64,000 bases of DNA from Micromonospora sp. R77. GTDB lineage: Bacteria; Actinomycetota; Actinomycetes; Mycobacteriales; Micromonosporaceae. This document shows, in pieces, positions 1 to 8,706 of this stretch (position 1 is the stretch's first letter; the number at the start of each line of letters is the position of its first letter). A model generated the notes under the pieces. It was not told the origin of the DNA, searched no databases, and worked only from the letters and a program-made list of their open reading frames with translations. The translations under genes and the position numbers were made by a program. The DNA is taken from positions 3,844,001-3,908,000 of the forward strand of contig NZ_JALDST010000001.1 of the NCBI RefSeq assembly GCF_022747945.1, in the 5' to 3' direction.

Positions 1-3000
1 GGCGTGGAGTGGCCGGACGGCAACGAATGCGCCGTCTGGGACCTCGCCGACCGCTGGTACGCGGTCGCGGACGTGCTGACCGGCCCCAGGGACGACGCGA
101 CCGGGGCGGCATCCGAGGTGCGCAGCGGCTACGGCGGCGTCGGCGCGGTGGCGGCGGCCTTCGACACCGCCTGGCGCCGGGTGGCCGAGGGCGACGACGC
201 ACCGCTGCCCGCCCTGTTCGCGATCACCGGGGAGCTGGGCCGGTTGGTCGAGTCCTGCGGTTGCGACATCGAGGGCGCCAAGCTGGAGGTCTGGATCGAG
301 CTGGGCATCCTGGTCGTCGAGCTGCTGTCGGTGGCGGTGGCGACGGTCCTCACCGCCGGTGCCGCCTCGCCCGCCGCCGGGGTGGCGATCACCACCACCC
401 GGATGGTGGTGCAGCAGATCTTCAAGCGGCTCATGGCGCAACTGGCCCGCAAGGCCATCAAGGAAGGGCTGAAGGAGGCCGGCGAGCGGGCCGCGAAGCA
501 GGTCGTGAAGAGCGGCGTCCGGGGGTTGGCCCGGCGGGCCGCCCTCGGCGGCCTGGCCGAGGCCGGCGAGGAGGCAGGGATCAGCCTCGCCACGCAGGCG
601 TACCAGAACTCCACCGGACGCCGGCACGGCCTTGACCTGACCGACGTGGGCACGTCGGCGGTCGGTGGTTTCGCCGGCGGTGCGGTGGCGCCGCTGGCCG
701 GACTCGGTCGGCACGCGGACGGCCGGTTGGGTCGGATCGGCGAGCACTTCGGCCGGGAGATGACCGGCGAGACGATCGCCGAGGGTGCGGCCGGCCTGGC
801 CACCGGCCAGGGTGTGTCGCTGGAGGACCTGGCCCGGGCGGCGGTCTCCGGGGCCAGCGGCTCGGCCACCGGGCAGGCCGACGCCGCCCTGCACCACCGG
901 CTCGACGGGCGGCTGGCCGCCCTCGCCGGTGCTGCCCCGCCGGCGTTGGACCTCACCGCCCTGTCGTCGCCGGTCGCGGGCCCACTGTCGGAGGCGAGCG
1001 GGGCCGTCGACCAGGTCCCGGCGCAGCGCACCTCGGACCAGGTGATCGAGCCCGGCGTTGGCGGCGCGGACCGGACGGCGGCTGAGGTCGGCAGCGCCCG
1101 GCCGGATGCGACGGACGGTGCGCTCGTCGGTCCACGTTCGCAGGTCCACGGCATCGCCGGCCAGCCGACCGCCGGGTCGTCGGCGTCCGATCTGACGGCC
1201 GTCCACCAGGCTTTCGCCGCGCCGCAGACCGCCGACAACTCTTTCGCCGTGCCGGAGTCCGTCCACCAGGCGCTCGCCGGAGCGGAGGCCGGACCACCGG
1301 CGGTCGGCCCCGCCGTGGACCGGGGTGTCGGTGCGTCCGTTACCGGCGCGGGCACCTCGTCGGTCGTCGCGCCGGTCAGTCCGACGCTCTCCTCGGTGGC
1401 GGTCGAATCCCCGCCGGTCCCGGTGCCCGGCCTGTCGTCCATCGGCTCGGGTCCGACGCTCGATCCGGTCACCTCGCCGGTGACGGCCCAGGCCAGCGCC
1501 GCTCCGGCCGTGCTGGGAGGGCCGGCCCTGCCCACGCCGCTCCCGACCACGAGCGGCACCCAGCCGTCGGTCGACGGGCCCGGATCGCCGTCCGGTCCGG
1601 CTGTCTCGTCCCGAACGATCCCGGCCGCGCTCGACGGGTCGTCCCGAGTGGTCCCACCGACCGTGCCGGCTGTCTCGTCCCGAGGGGCCTCGCCGGCCGC
1701 CCCCGATGTCTCGTCCCGAGCGGTACCGCCGGCCGTGCCGGACGCCGCACACCGGCTGGCCGCACCCGCGACGACAGCACCGAGCCCTGGCCCGACCGCC
1801 CCGGCACCCGAGCACACGGGCACCGGATCGGACGGCCGACCGAGGCCGTCGCCCCGCTTTCCGCTGTTGGAGGCGCTGGCACCCGGACCGGCCCGCCCGA
1901 CGAACGAGCCCTTGCCGGACCCGCCGTACCCCTTCCACCGGCCGCCGCACCGGCCCGGGACGCCGGACCGGCAGGCCGCTCTCACCGCCGACCGGGAAGG
2001 ACTCGACCGGCGACGCTACCGGGGATATTTCGAGGCCCAGCGCCAGTGGTTCGAGGACAAGCGCCGCCACGATGAGGCGGAGTGGCTTCGCGAGCGAGCT
2101 GCCTACCACGAGGAACAGGCCGTCGATTCGGCGGCGCAGGCGGAGCAACTGCGTCGCGAAGGGCGCGACCTGGCGGCGGAACGCTTTCGGCGACAGGCGT
2201 TCGAGGCCAGCCAGGAGAGTTACGACCTGCGGGATCGGATGCGGGCCGTGCGCGACGGGGCGATCGCGCCCGCACAGGTGATGGTCGACGACGACGCCGA
2301 CTTCCACCGGATCAACGACGACGTCGCCGACCTGGCCGTCGGTGGCGTGGAGACCTCCGACCGGTCGGCGTTGACCGGCGACGACGACCCGCCCCCGATC
2401 GACCGGTCCCGGCGGTACGGCGTACGCGGCGGACTCCGGCCACCGCTGGCGCTCCATCAGAGGGACCTCGAACGGCAGATGCCCCGCGCCGCCGACGGTG
2501 CTGTGCTGCGGACGCCCGACCCGCGCGTGGGCGGCTGGTTCCGGCTGGCGAACGACGGCGGGCCGCAGGCCGACCCGACCCGGGGCATCAACTGCCTCGA
2601 CTGCACGCTCTCCCTCTACGAGACCTGGATGCACGGTCGGCCCCGGGTCTCCGCCCCGCGTACCTTCGACGGCTATCTCGAAGGGGACGTCCGCCGGCCG
2701 GTCAGCGGTGAGCAGGACGGACCGCTGCGGGTCGAGGCCGGCACCGGGGGGCGCTTCCAGGCGCTCTGCGGTCCGGCGGGCGCGACGACCTACGCCGAGC
2801 TGCGCCGGAACGTGGAGCGCGGCTACCACGACCTGCACCGGCAGCTGCTCACCGGCGGGCACGGCAGCTATGCCTTCCTGGTCAACAGCTGGGAGGGTGG
2901 CGGTTCACACGCCTGGGTGGCGTTGAACCAGAACGGCACCGTCCTCTATCTCGACCCGCAGAGCGGCACCGTCCAGGACCGGCCCCTCTACGGAAACACC

Positions 3001-4425
3001 GGCCGTCCGGGACGCGGCAACGTCATCGCGGTCGACGCCCTGGTCCTCGGGCCGGACGGTAGGCCGATGCCACTGCCCGGCCGGCCGCGCGGCGCCTTCA
3101 GCGTCCTCCCCGACCCGCCACCCCCGCACCCGGACCGTGGTGAGCCGCCGGACTTCAACCGCGTACACCTGCTCGGGGAGCCCGGTCCGGGCGGCCCCGC
3201 GCCGTCGACCGAGCCCGAGCACATCCAGCAGGCGCGGTCGGCCCGGTTGGCCCGGTTGGGCGCGCACAGCGACCGGGTGTCGGCGATGCTCACCGTCCGC
3301 GACGTCCTCGCCGGAAGCACCGACCTGGACCAGGTCTTCGCCGCCGGTGTGACCCCCGCCGAGCTGGTGCACCACCTCGACCCGGCCACGCTGCGCGGCC
3401 TCGCGCCGCAGCTCGACGACGCGGCCGCCCGGGACGTGGCGCGGCTGCTCGGTGACCCCCGCGTCCGGCGGATGCTCGACCAGACCTGGGAGGCGCCGCC
3501 GCGCGACGAGCCGCTGCTCGCCGAGGCCCTGGTACGCCAACTGACGCAGCGGCCCGAGCTGGCCCGCATGATCCTCGCGACACCGGAACTGGCCAGCTCG
3601 CTGACGGCCAGGCCGCTGACGCTGCACCACCTCGCCAGTCACCAGCAGGCGATCGACGTCCTCGGCGAGGTCCTCGCGGACATCGCCGACCGCGGCCCCG
3701 AAGCGGTAGCAGCTGACGGCGGTGCGGTGCAGGCCACGCCACTGACGGTGGATCAGCGCCGCGTCAGCGACTCCTGCCGGATTCCCAGCCTGCAACCGCG
3801 TCAGCCGGGATTCGACCTGGCTCGCCGAAACGATCCGTCCTACCGCCGGCAATACCTTGATCATCTTTACGCTCAAGCCGCACTTGCGCAGGTCGACATC
3901 TCTTCGCTGGCCGACCGTCTGGCCGAGAATTCAGCCCGTGGCGCGGTCGCGGAGTCAAGGCCGGAGGCCAAGGACAGGCAACGCGCTGAAGACAAGGTGA
4001 ACAAGTATCGAGGCGATGCTGCTCTCCTGACCGACCTAGCGGCTGCCAAGGTCGCCTTCGACAACCTGTCCGACCTGTACGCGGCTCTCGATGCCATACA
4101 TCGTGATCCAGATGTGGAGATCGCCTACTTCGAGGACCGTTTCCTGGCGCCGCAGGCCAGTGGCTACCGTGATGTGCTCATGATGCTCCGGATGGAATCT
4201 GGGCACATCGCTGAACTGCGGCTTCACCTCAAGGCCATCGACGAGGTCGCGTCTTGGGAGCACGCCCTCTATGAGGTTAGGCGAGATCTGAAGACGATGG
4301 CTGATCAAGGGGACCGTAAGATCTCGACCACGGAGCAGGCTATCCGCAACGGCCTACTTCGGCGGGAGCAGTTCCACTTCTGGGAGGCCCTGCGATCGGC
4401 GTTGCGCGGAGGGCCGCAAGCATGA
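1..4425 (+). CDS. Polymorphic toxin: CpnT-like N-terminus, deamidase-like and RelA/SpoT-like domains (5' end outside window)
   Basis: The reading frame is open from base 1; the first GTG (base 4) sits inside the WXG100/CpnT-like domain, so the true start lies upstream. Residue numbers count from that GTG. Residues 1-100 are the helical CpnT-like region; about 100-330 is hydrophobic/Ala-Gly rich; 330-680 is a Pro/Ala/Ser linker; 680-760 is a charged coiled coil. A papain-fold (Tox-PL, glutamine-deamidase-like) domain follows, with Cys864 in GINCLDC, His969 in GGSHAWV and Asp984 in YLDP as a likely triad. After about residue 1246 comes a different tip with GYRDV (1387-1391), GHIAEL (1400-1405) and a later HALYE, resembling RelA/SpoT-type nucleotidyltransferase toxins. 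Base composition drops in this tip, as expected for exchangeable toxin ends. A type VII-type secretion route is inferred from the N-terminus only. The deamidase call is firm; the RelA/SpoT call is moderate. Confidence 0.8.
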   Translation, partial: GVEWPDGNECAVWDLADRWYAVADVLTGPRDDATGAASEVRSGYGGVGAVAAAFDTAWRRVAEGDDAPLPALFAITGELGRLVESCGCDIEGAKLEVWIELGILVVELLSVAVATVLTAGAASPAAGVAITTTRMVVQQIFKRLMAQLARKAIKEGLKEAGERAAKQVVKSGVRGLARRAALGGLAEAGEEAGISLATQAYQNSTGRRHGLDLTDVGTSAVGGFAGGAVAPLAGLGRHADGRLGRIGEHFGREMTGETIAEGAAGLATGQGVSLEDLARAAVSGASGSATGQADAALHHRLDGRLAALAGAAPPALDLTALSSPVAGPLSEASGAVDQVPAQRTSDQVIEPGVGGADRTAAEVGSARPDATDGALVGPRSQVHGIAGQPTAGSSASDLTAVHQAFAAPQTADNSFAVPESVHQALAGAEAGPPAVGPAVDRGVGASVTGAGTSSVVAPVSPTLSSVAVESPPVPVPGLSSIGSGPTLDPVTSPVTAQASAAPAVLGGPALPTPLPTTSGTQPSVDGPGSPSGPAVSSRTIPAALDGSSRVVPPTVPAVSSRGASPAAPDVSSRAVPPAVPDAAHRLAAPATTAPSPGPTAPAPEHTGTGSDGRPRPSPRFPLLEALAPGPARPTNEPLPDPPYPFHRPPHRPGTPDRQAALTADREGLDRRRYRGYFEAQRQWFEDKRRHDEAEWLRERAAYHEEQAVDSAAQAEQLRREGRDLAAERFRRQAFEASQESYDLRDRMRAVRDGAIAPAQVMVDDDADFHRINDDVADLAVGGVETSDRSALTGDDDPPPIDRSRRYGVRGGLRPPLALHQRDLERQMPRAADGAVLRTPDPRVGGWFRLANDGGPQADPTRGINCLDCTLSLYETWMHGRPRVSAPRTFDGYLEGDVRRPVSGEQDGPLRVEAGTGGRFQALCGPAGATTYAELRRNVERGYHDLHRQLLTGGHGSYAFLVNSWEGGGSHAWVALNQNGTVLYLDPQSGTVQDRPLYGNTGRPGRGNVIAVDALVLGPDGRPMPLPGRPRGAFSVLPDPPPPHPDRGEPPDFNRVHLLGEPGPGGPAPSTEPEHIQQARSARLARLGAHSDRVSAMLTVRDVLAGSTDLDQVFAAGVTPAELVHHLDPATLRGLAPQLDDAAARDVARLLGDPRVRRMLDQTWEAPPRDEPLLAEALVRQLTQRPELARMILATPELASSLTARPLTLHHLASHQQAIDVLGEVLADIADRGPEAVAADGGAVQATPLTVDQRRVSDSCRIPSLQPRQPGFDLARRNDPSYRRQYLDHLYAQAALAQVDISSLADRLAENSARGAVAESRPEAKDRQRAEDKVNKYRGDAALLTDLAAAKVAFDNLSDLYAALDAIHRDPDVEIAYFEDRFLAPQASGYRDVLMMLRMESGHIAELRLHLKAIDEVASWEHALYEVRRDLKTMADQGDRKISTTEQAIRNGLLRREQFHFWEALRSALRGGPQA

Positions 4426-4865
4426 GCGACATGCCAGGGCTGGTCCTACCCGCCTACTTCAGCTATTTCTGGTCGCCCGTCAAGATGATGCCTACTCCTG
4501 ACGGTGGCCTGACGGCGTGGCGCCTGTCGATTGATACCGGTGGGTGGGAAACAGCCAATGATCTCGTGGACGAGATCCTCTTCGCCGTGGGTGGCGAGAT
4601 CAGCGTGTTGACCGCAGACCAGTTCATCCAGTACACGGAGCACGACCGAGGTCGGTACCTCCGGGGAGACGGCCCGGTTTTCGCGCTCTACGAGACGGTG
4701 CGGGCCATCGAGGACGCCGCCGACACTGAACGACGTCGGTTGACCCCTCAGGAACAGGCGCTCGTCCGGGGCATCCGGCGGAAGACGTTCGTGATGTTCG
4801 AGGAGGAGTTGCAGCGCGCCGGTGACCCCGGCGCCGATCCCACCATTGCCACCGGTCCGGCGTGA
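4422..4865 (+). CDS. Probable immunity protein to the upstream toxin
   Basis: This 147-residue soluble protein has no signal peptide or membrane segment. Its ATG overlaps the toxin stop codon by 4 bases (ATGA), so the two are translationally coupled. No family is recognised. The N-terminal half is rich in aromatic residues and the C-terminal half is charged and helical. The first half uses less GC-rich codons, like the toxin tip just upstream, which suggests the tip and this gene moved as a unit. The immunity role is inferred only from position, size and composition; it could instead be a chaperone or adaptor of the toxin. Confidence 0.6.
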   Translation: MSDMPGLVLPAYFSYFWSPVKMMPTPDGGLTAWRLSIDTGGWETANDLVDEILFAVGGEISVLTADQFIQYTEHDRGRYLRGDGPVFALYETVRAIEDAADTERRRLTPQEQALVRGIRRKTFVMFEEELQRAGDPGADPTIATGPA

Positions 4866-4912
4866 CGGCAAATGCGTTGCGGGCGACGGGCCGACTGAAC
4901 GAGGGTCCCGGC

Positions 4913-5500
4913 ATGGCCGACGCACACACCGCCCGGACGGACGAACAGCCCACGCCGCAGTTCGCCTGGTCCAACATGTTCGTCACGCCGGAGGCCGACC
5001 CGCGGTCGGCGGGCGGCTTTTCTGACGAGCGGTCGATGCTCGTCGGATACCTGCGCGACTATCGCCTGACTCTCGAACTCAAGTGTGCGGATCTGACCGC
5101 CGAGCAGCTGGCCCGGCGATCCGTGCCGCCGTCGAAGATGTCGCTGCTCGGTCTGGTGCGTCACCTGGCCGAGGTCGAGCGCTTCTGGTTCCGGCGGGTG
5201 CTCGCCGGTCAGGACGTACCGAAGCGCTATTCACCGGAGGGCGAGCGGGACGGCGCGTTCGACGACGCGGTGGGTGAGCCGGCGGTGGTCGAGGAGGCGT
5301 GGCGTGCCTGGCGGGCCGAGGTCGCGTTCGCGGACGAGTTGGTCGCCGCGACGGCCGATCTCGGCTTCCGGGCGGCGATGTCCGACGGTACGGAGATCTC
5401 GCTGCGCGAGCTGCTGCTGCACATGGTCGAGGAGTACGCCCGGCACTGCGGTCACGCCGACCTGCTGCGGGAGCGCATCGACGGACGGGTCGGCCAGTGA
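4913..5500 (+). CDS. DinB-family protein (DUF664 / mycothiol-transferase-like)
   Basis: This 195-residue protein of the DinB/DUF664 four-helix bundle family carries metal-binding-type histidines in VRHLAEVERFW (His84) and LLHMVEEYARHCGHADLLRE (His170, His178, His181). The EYARHxGHxDLLRE signature is typical of actinobacterial members, some of which act as mycothiol- or bacillithiol-dependent transferases; the substrate here is unknown. I chose the ATG preceded by GAGGG about 8 nt upstream. A GTG at 4862 overlaps the stop of the previous gene and would add 17 residues with no recognisable homology. Confidence 0.8.
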   Translation: MADAHTARTDEQPTPQFAWSNMFVTPEADPRSAGGFSDERSMLVGYLRDYRLTLELKCADLTAEQLARRSVPPSKMSLLGLVRHLAEVERFWFRRVLAGQDVPKRYSPEGERDGAFDDAVGEPAVVEEAWRAWRAEVAFADELVAATADLGFRAAMSDGTEISLRELLLHMVEEYARHCGHADLLRERIDGRVGQ

Positions 5501-5520
5501 TCGACGACGGGGGGGCAGGC

Positions 5521-6171
5521 ATGGGTGTGACGGACCGGATCGAGCGGGCCAGGGAGCTCTACGAGAGCGCGGTGTTCGGGGGCGACAGTCAAGCCCTGTC
5601 CACCGCCGACCGGATTCTCGACGCCGTGGAGGCGGATCTCCTGCTCGCCCGCGGGCGGGTGCTGCACGCCCGTTTCCTGGCCGACAAGGCGGAGGACCCG
5701 CGGGAGCTGGCGCTGTTCGAGCGGGCCGCCGAGTTGTACCGGCAGTTGGGTGATGTGCGCGGCGAGGGCGAGGCGCTGTTCTGGGTGGGCTGTCTCCACC
5801 AGGTCATCCGGGAGGACGACGCCGCCGCTGCTGCGGCTTTCGCCCGGGCCCGCGAGCTGGCCACCCGTGCCAGCGATCGGATGACCCTGTCGTACGTGCT
5901 GCGGCACCTCGCCTTCCTCGACCGGGCCGCCGGTCAACTGGACGAGGCCAGGCGGCTGATGGAGGAGTCCACCGCCCTGCGCCGGGAGATCGGGTTCCGG
6001 CCCGGCGTGGCCGCGAATCTCGTGGCGCTCGGCTACCTGGCGGCTGAAGCGGGTCACCCCGAGCGGGCCCACGACCTGATCGACGAGGCGGCGGCCGTCG
6101 CCGAGGAGGTGGGCGCCGACGGCATCCTGGCCTGGGTGGCGGAGGCCCGCAACAATCTCCGACCCGCCTGA
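5521..6171 (+). CDS. Tetratricopeptide-repeat protein
   Basis: This 216-residue all-helical protein has Ala/Leu-rich repeats of the TPR type. Successive helix pairs include ALFERAAELYRQLGD, AFARARELATRAS and ARRLMEESTALRREIG, spaced at about 34-40 residues. There is no signal peptide or membrane segment, so it is probably a cytoplasmic scaffold. The ATG is preceded by a G-rich ribosome binding site (GGGGGGCAGGC). A GTG at 5497 overlapping the stop of the DinB gene is an alternative start and would couple the two genes. Specific function is unknown. Confidence 0.75.
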   Translation: MGVTDRIERARELYESAVFGGDSQALSTADRILDAVEADLLLARGRVLHARFLADKAEDPRELALFERAAELYRQLGDVRGEGEALFWVGCLHQVIREDDAAAAAAFARARELATRASDRMTLSYVLRHLAFLDRAAGQLDEARRLMEESTALRREIGFRPGVAANLVALGYLAAEAGHPERAHDLIDEAAAVAEEVGADGILAWVAEARNNLRPA

Positions 6172-6266
6172 CGGCGACGGCTACCGCGACAGCGATCCGA
6201 CGGCGATCCGTTGGCGAGGGCGAGGGCGACGGCCAGTTGGCCGGGCCGACGGGCGACGGCGACGGC

Positions 6267-6359
6267 GAGGTGCCAAGGCCGATGGCGACGGCGACGGCTA
6301 GGTGCCGAGGCCGATGGCGACGGCGATGGCTAGGTGCCGAGGCCGATGGCGACGGCGAT
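6267..6359. repeat. Three tandem copies of a 32-bp GC-rich repeat
   Basis: Copies begin at 6267, 6299 and 6331. Each begins with (G/T)AGGTGCCGAGG-type sequence and continues with GATGGCGACGGCGA. Copies 2 and 3 are nearly identical; copy 1 differs at a few positions. The repeats sit within a longer GGCGAC-rich stretch filling the gap between the TPR gene and endonuclease V (6172-6460). A 32-bp period is not a multiple of three and no start codon or ribosome binding site goes with it, so I read it as non-coding. Confidence 0.7.
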
Positions 6360-6460
6360 CCGGCGGGGACGGCGACGGCCAAGGGAGCGGGCCGACGGTG
6401 ACCTGACGGAGAGGGCGACGGCGGGGTGGCCGGTGGCCTGACGGAGGAGGACGACGGCGG

Positions 6461-7189
6461 GTGGCCGCTGACGCATACGGTGGGCCGGTGACGCTGTCCG
6501 CTGCCGCCCAGGAATCACCCCGCTTCGTGGTACCCGGGAGCGTGGCGGAGGCGCTGCGCGTACAGGACGAGTTGCGGCCGCTGGTGGACCGGGCCGGGCC
6601 GGGACCGACCGCGCCCGCGACGGTGGCCGGCCTCGACGTCGCGTACGCGGAGAGCGGTGACCGGCTCGCGGCGGCCGTCACCGTGCTGGACGCGGCGACC
6701 CTCGCGGTGGTCGACGAGGCGGTGAGCGTCGGTCGGCCCGCCTTCGACTACGTGCCGGGGCTCTTCGCGTTCCGCGAGCTGCCGGCGCTGCTGGCCGCCC
6801 TGGACCGGCTGACCGTCCACCCCGACCTGCTGGTCTGCGACGGGCACGGGTTGGCCCACCCGCGGCGTTTCGGGCTGGCCTGCCACCTCGGCGTGGTCAC
6901 CGGGCTGCCGGCGATCGGGGTGGGCAAGACCCTGCTGGTGGGCACCTGGGACGGGCCGGGGCCGCGCCGGGGCGACTCGGCGGCACTGCGGGACGGTGAC
7001 GAGGTGGTCGGGCGGGTGCTGCGTACCCGGGACGGGGTGAAGCCGGTCTTCGTCAGCGTGGGGCACCGGATGAGTCTGGCGAACGCCGTCGACCGGGTGC
7101 TGGCGTTGACCCCGCGCTACCGGCTGCCGGAGACCACCCGTACCGCCGACCGGCTCTGCCGGGCCGCCCTGGCCGCCCGACCCGGCTGA
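6461..7189 (+). CDS. nfi: Endonuclease V (deoxyinosine 3' endonuclease)
   Basis: This 242-residue protein matches endonuclease V, which cleaves the second phosphodiester bond 3' to deoxyinosine in damaged DNA. Family motifs are in order: VAGLDVAY (Asp59), AFRELPALL (Glu106), CDGHGLAHPRRFGLACHLG (Asp127, His133), GVGKTLL (Lys155) and SVGHRMSLANAV (His202). Asp59/Glu106/Asp127/His202 correspond to the metal-binding set of the E. coli enzyme. The GTG start has GGAGG 10 nt upstream; a second in-frame GTG at 6488 is an alternative, removing nine residues. The gene stands alone after the repeat region. Confidence 0.9.
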   Translation: MAADAYGGPVTLSAAAQESPRFVVPGSVAEALRVQDELRPLVDRAGPGPTAPATVAGLDVAYAESGDRLAAAVTVLDAATLAVVDEAVSVGRPAFDYVPGLFAFRELPALLAALDRLTVHPDLLVCDGHGLAHPRRFGLACHLGVVTGLPAIGVGKTLLVGTWDGPGPRRGDSAALRDGDEVVGRVLRTRDGVKPVFVSVGHRMSLANAVDRVLALTPRYRLPETTRTADRLCRAALAARPG

Positions 7190-7404
7190 GCCGGAGGCCA
7201 CACCGCGAAAGGCGATGTGACGGCCTTCCACGCCCGTGAGGCCGCCCTCTCGCCGACGTGGCGGCCGGGTGGTGCGTCGAGGGTGGCCGGACCGGCGGGC
7301 GTGTCGCGGCACACATGCGGAGCGCTCAATGCACAGCCGCCCCCCTGACCCGGTAGTAGCCTGACCGCGGACCCCCGCCGGGGGTGGAGACGGGTGAGGT
7401 GGAG

Positions 7405-8427
7405 ATGTCGGTTCGGCGGCACGTGGCGCGGCTGGCCGCGGTCGGCGTGATGCTGGGTGGCCTGGTGGCCGCCGGGGCGTCGCCGGCCTCGGCCGACGGT
7501 GACCGGGTGGCGGCGCGCGCGGCGGACAGTTTCCCCGCCGACGGCTCGCCGCGTGGCGTGGCGGTCGAGGTGCGCAAGCGCACCGACGGGTGCGTGCTGC
7601 TGCGGACCGCGCTCGGGCTCCGCCTCGACGGCGTCCAGCCGAACCAGGTCCAGGTGCAGGTCAACGCGGGTGGCCAGTGGTTCCCGGTCGGTGTGTCCGG
7701 GGGTGGCGGCACGGTGCGGACGGCGCAGACCTCCCCGGCCGACCCGCGGCTGTGCAAGGGCAAGAGCATCACCGTCCGTTACCGGGTCGCCTTCCTCGCC
7801 GGTGCGCCCGGCGGGCGGCTGACCGTCGTCGGTGAGGCGAGCAGCGCCCTCGGCCGCCTGCTCGGGCGCGACGCCGTCGTGTCCCGGGTGTTGGGCGCGG
7901 AGAAGTCGCCGTCGCCGTCCCCGTCCCCGTCCCGAAAGCCCTCACCGACCCCCACCCCGAGCGCGAGCGCGGTGGCCACCGAGCCGCCGACCGCCACCGA
8001 CACCACGTCCGCCGTCGCCGCCGCGCTCGGCCCGGCCACCGGGTCCGGCGTCGCCGCGGCCGACGAAACCTCCGGAGGTTCTCCCATCATGTGGTTCGGC
8101 ATCGCGCTGGTGCTCGTCGGCATCGCCCTGATCGTGCTTCTGGTCCGCCGTAACCGGCGGGACAAGGTCGACGACCACGCCGCCGACTACCCGGAGGTCC
8201 CGCTGCCCCGCAACCCGGGCGGCACGACCTACCGCTCCGGGACCCCCACCGGCCAGGTGTACGGGCAGCAGCCCGCGCCGCCCACCCCCGGCGTCTACGG
8301 GGCCACACCTGCCCCGCGTCCCACCGGGAACGTGTACGGCGCTCCGGGCAGCGCGCAGCCCGGCGGTGAGCCGCCGGCCGCCGCCGGAGGCGACGCCACC
8401 ACGGTGATGCCCCGCCTGCCCGGCTGA
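7405..8427 (+). CDS. Secreted, membrane-anchored protein with Ser/Pro linker
   Basis: This 340-residue protein has a Sec-type signal peptide (basic MSVRRHVAR, hydrophobic core, likely cleavage after SPASA at residue 30) and an extracellular domain of about 140 residues with one cysteine pair. It then has a Ser-Pro/Thr-Pro linker, one transmembrane helix at about 227-250 (MWFGIALVLVGIALIVLLV) followed by an RRNRR stop-transfer, and a Pro/Gly/Tyr-rich cytoplasmic tail. A type I membrane topology is predicted. The start is placed at the ATG after GAGGTGGAG; an in-frame GTG lies at 7384. I do not recognise the extracellular domain. A TAGCCT box at 7357 may be the promoter -10. Confidence 0.75.
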   Translation: MSVRRHVARLAAVGVMLGGLVAAGASPASADGDRVAARAADSFPADGSPRGVAVEVRKRTDGCVLLRTALGLRLDGVQPNQVQVQVNAGGQWFPVGVSGGGGTVRTAQTSPADPRLCKGKSITVRYRVAFLAGAPGGRLTVVGEASSALGRLLGRDAVVSRVLGAEKSPSPSPSPSRKPSPTPTPSASAVATEPPTATDTTSAVAAALGPATGSGVAAADETSGGSPIMWFGIALVLVGIALIVLLVRRNRRDKVDDHAADYPEVPLPRNPGGTTYRSGTPTGQVYGQQPAPPTPGVYGATPAPRPTGNVYGAPGSAQPGGEPPAAAGGDATTVMPRLPG

Positions 8428-8520
8428 GGCGGAGCGGCGGACGGCGTTCGCCGATAAGATCGCGTGCGCCGGACGGCACCGCCGCCCGGTGAGACCGCAT
8501 ACGTGGAAGGAGCCCACGCC

Positions 8521-8706
8521 GTGGCCCTCGACCCGCAGTTGCTCGAGATTCTCGCCTGTCCGGACACGCATCACGCCCCGCTCGACTACGACGCCGAGGC
8601 GCAGACGCTCACCTGCACCGAGTGCGGCCGGATCTTCGAGGTCCGCGACGACGTGCCGGTGCTCCTGCTGGACGAGGCGCGCGGCGGACCCGCGCAGCAG
8701 CGGTGA
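8521..8706 (+). CDS. Trm112-like small zinc protein
   Basis: This 61-residue protein has the Trm112/UPF0434 pattern: an N-terminal ILACPDTH, then LTCTECGRIFEVRDDVPVLL, with Cys residues placed to bind zinc and the conserved DDVPVLL strand. Bacterial members are often found beside glycosyl- or methyl-transfer genes; a partner is not evident here. The GTG start has AAGGAG 9 nt upstream. Its stop codon overlaps the ATG of the next gene, so it is the first gene of the SIS/CDF/manA operon. Confidence 0.85.
   Translation: MALDPQLLEILACPDTHHAPLDYDAEAQTLTCTECGRIFEVRDDVPVLLLDEARGGPAQQR

Noticed and set aside
6172..6460. CRISPR array
   Set aside because: The 32-bp units are directly tandem with no unique spacers and there are no cas genes.
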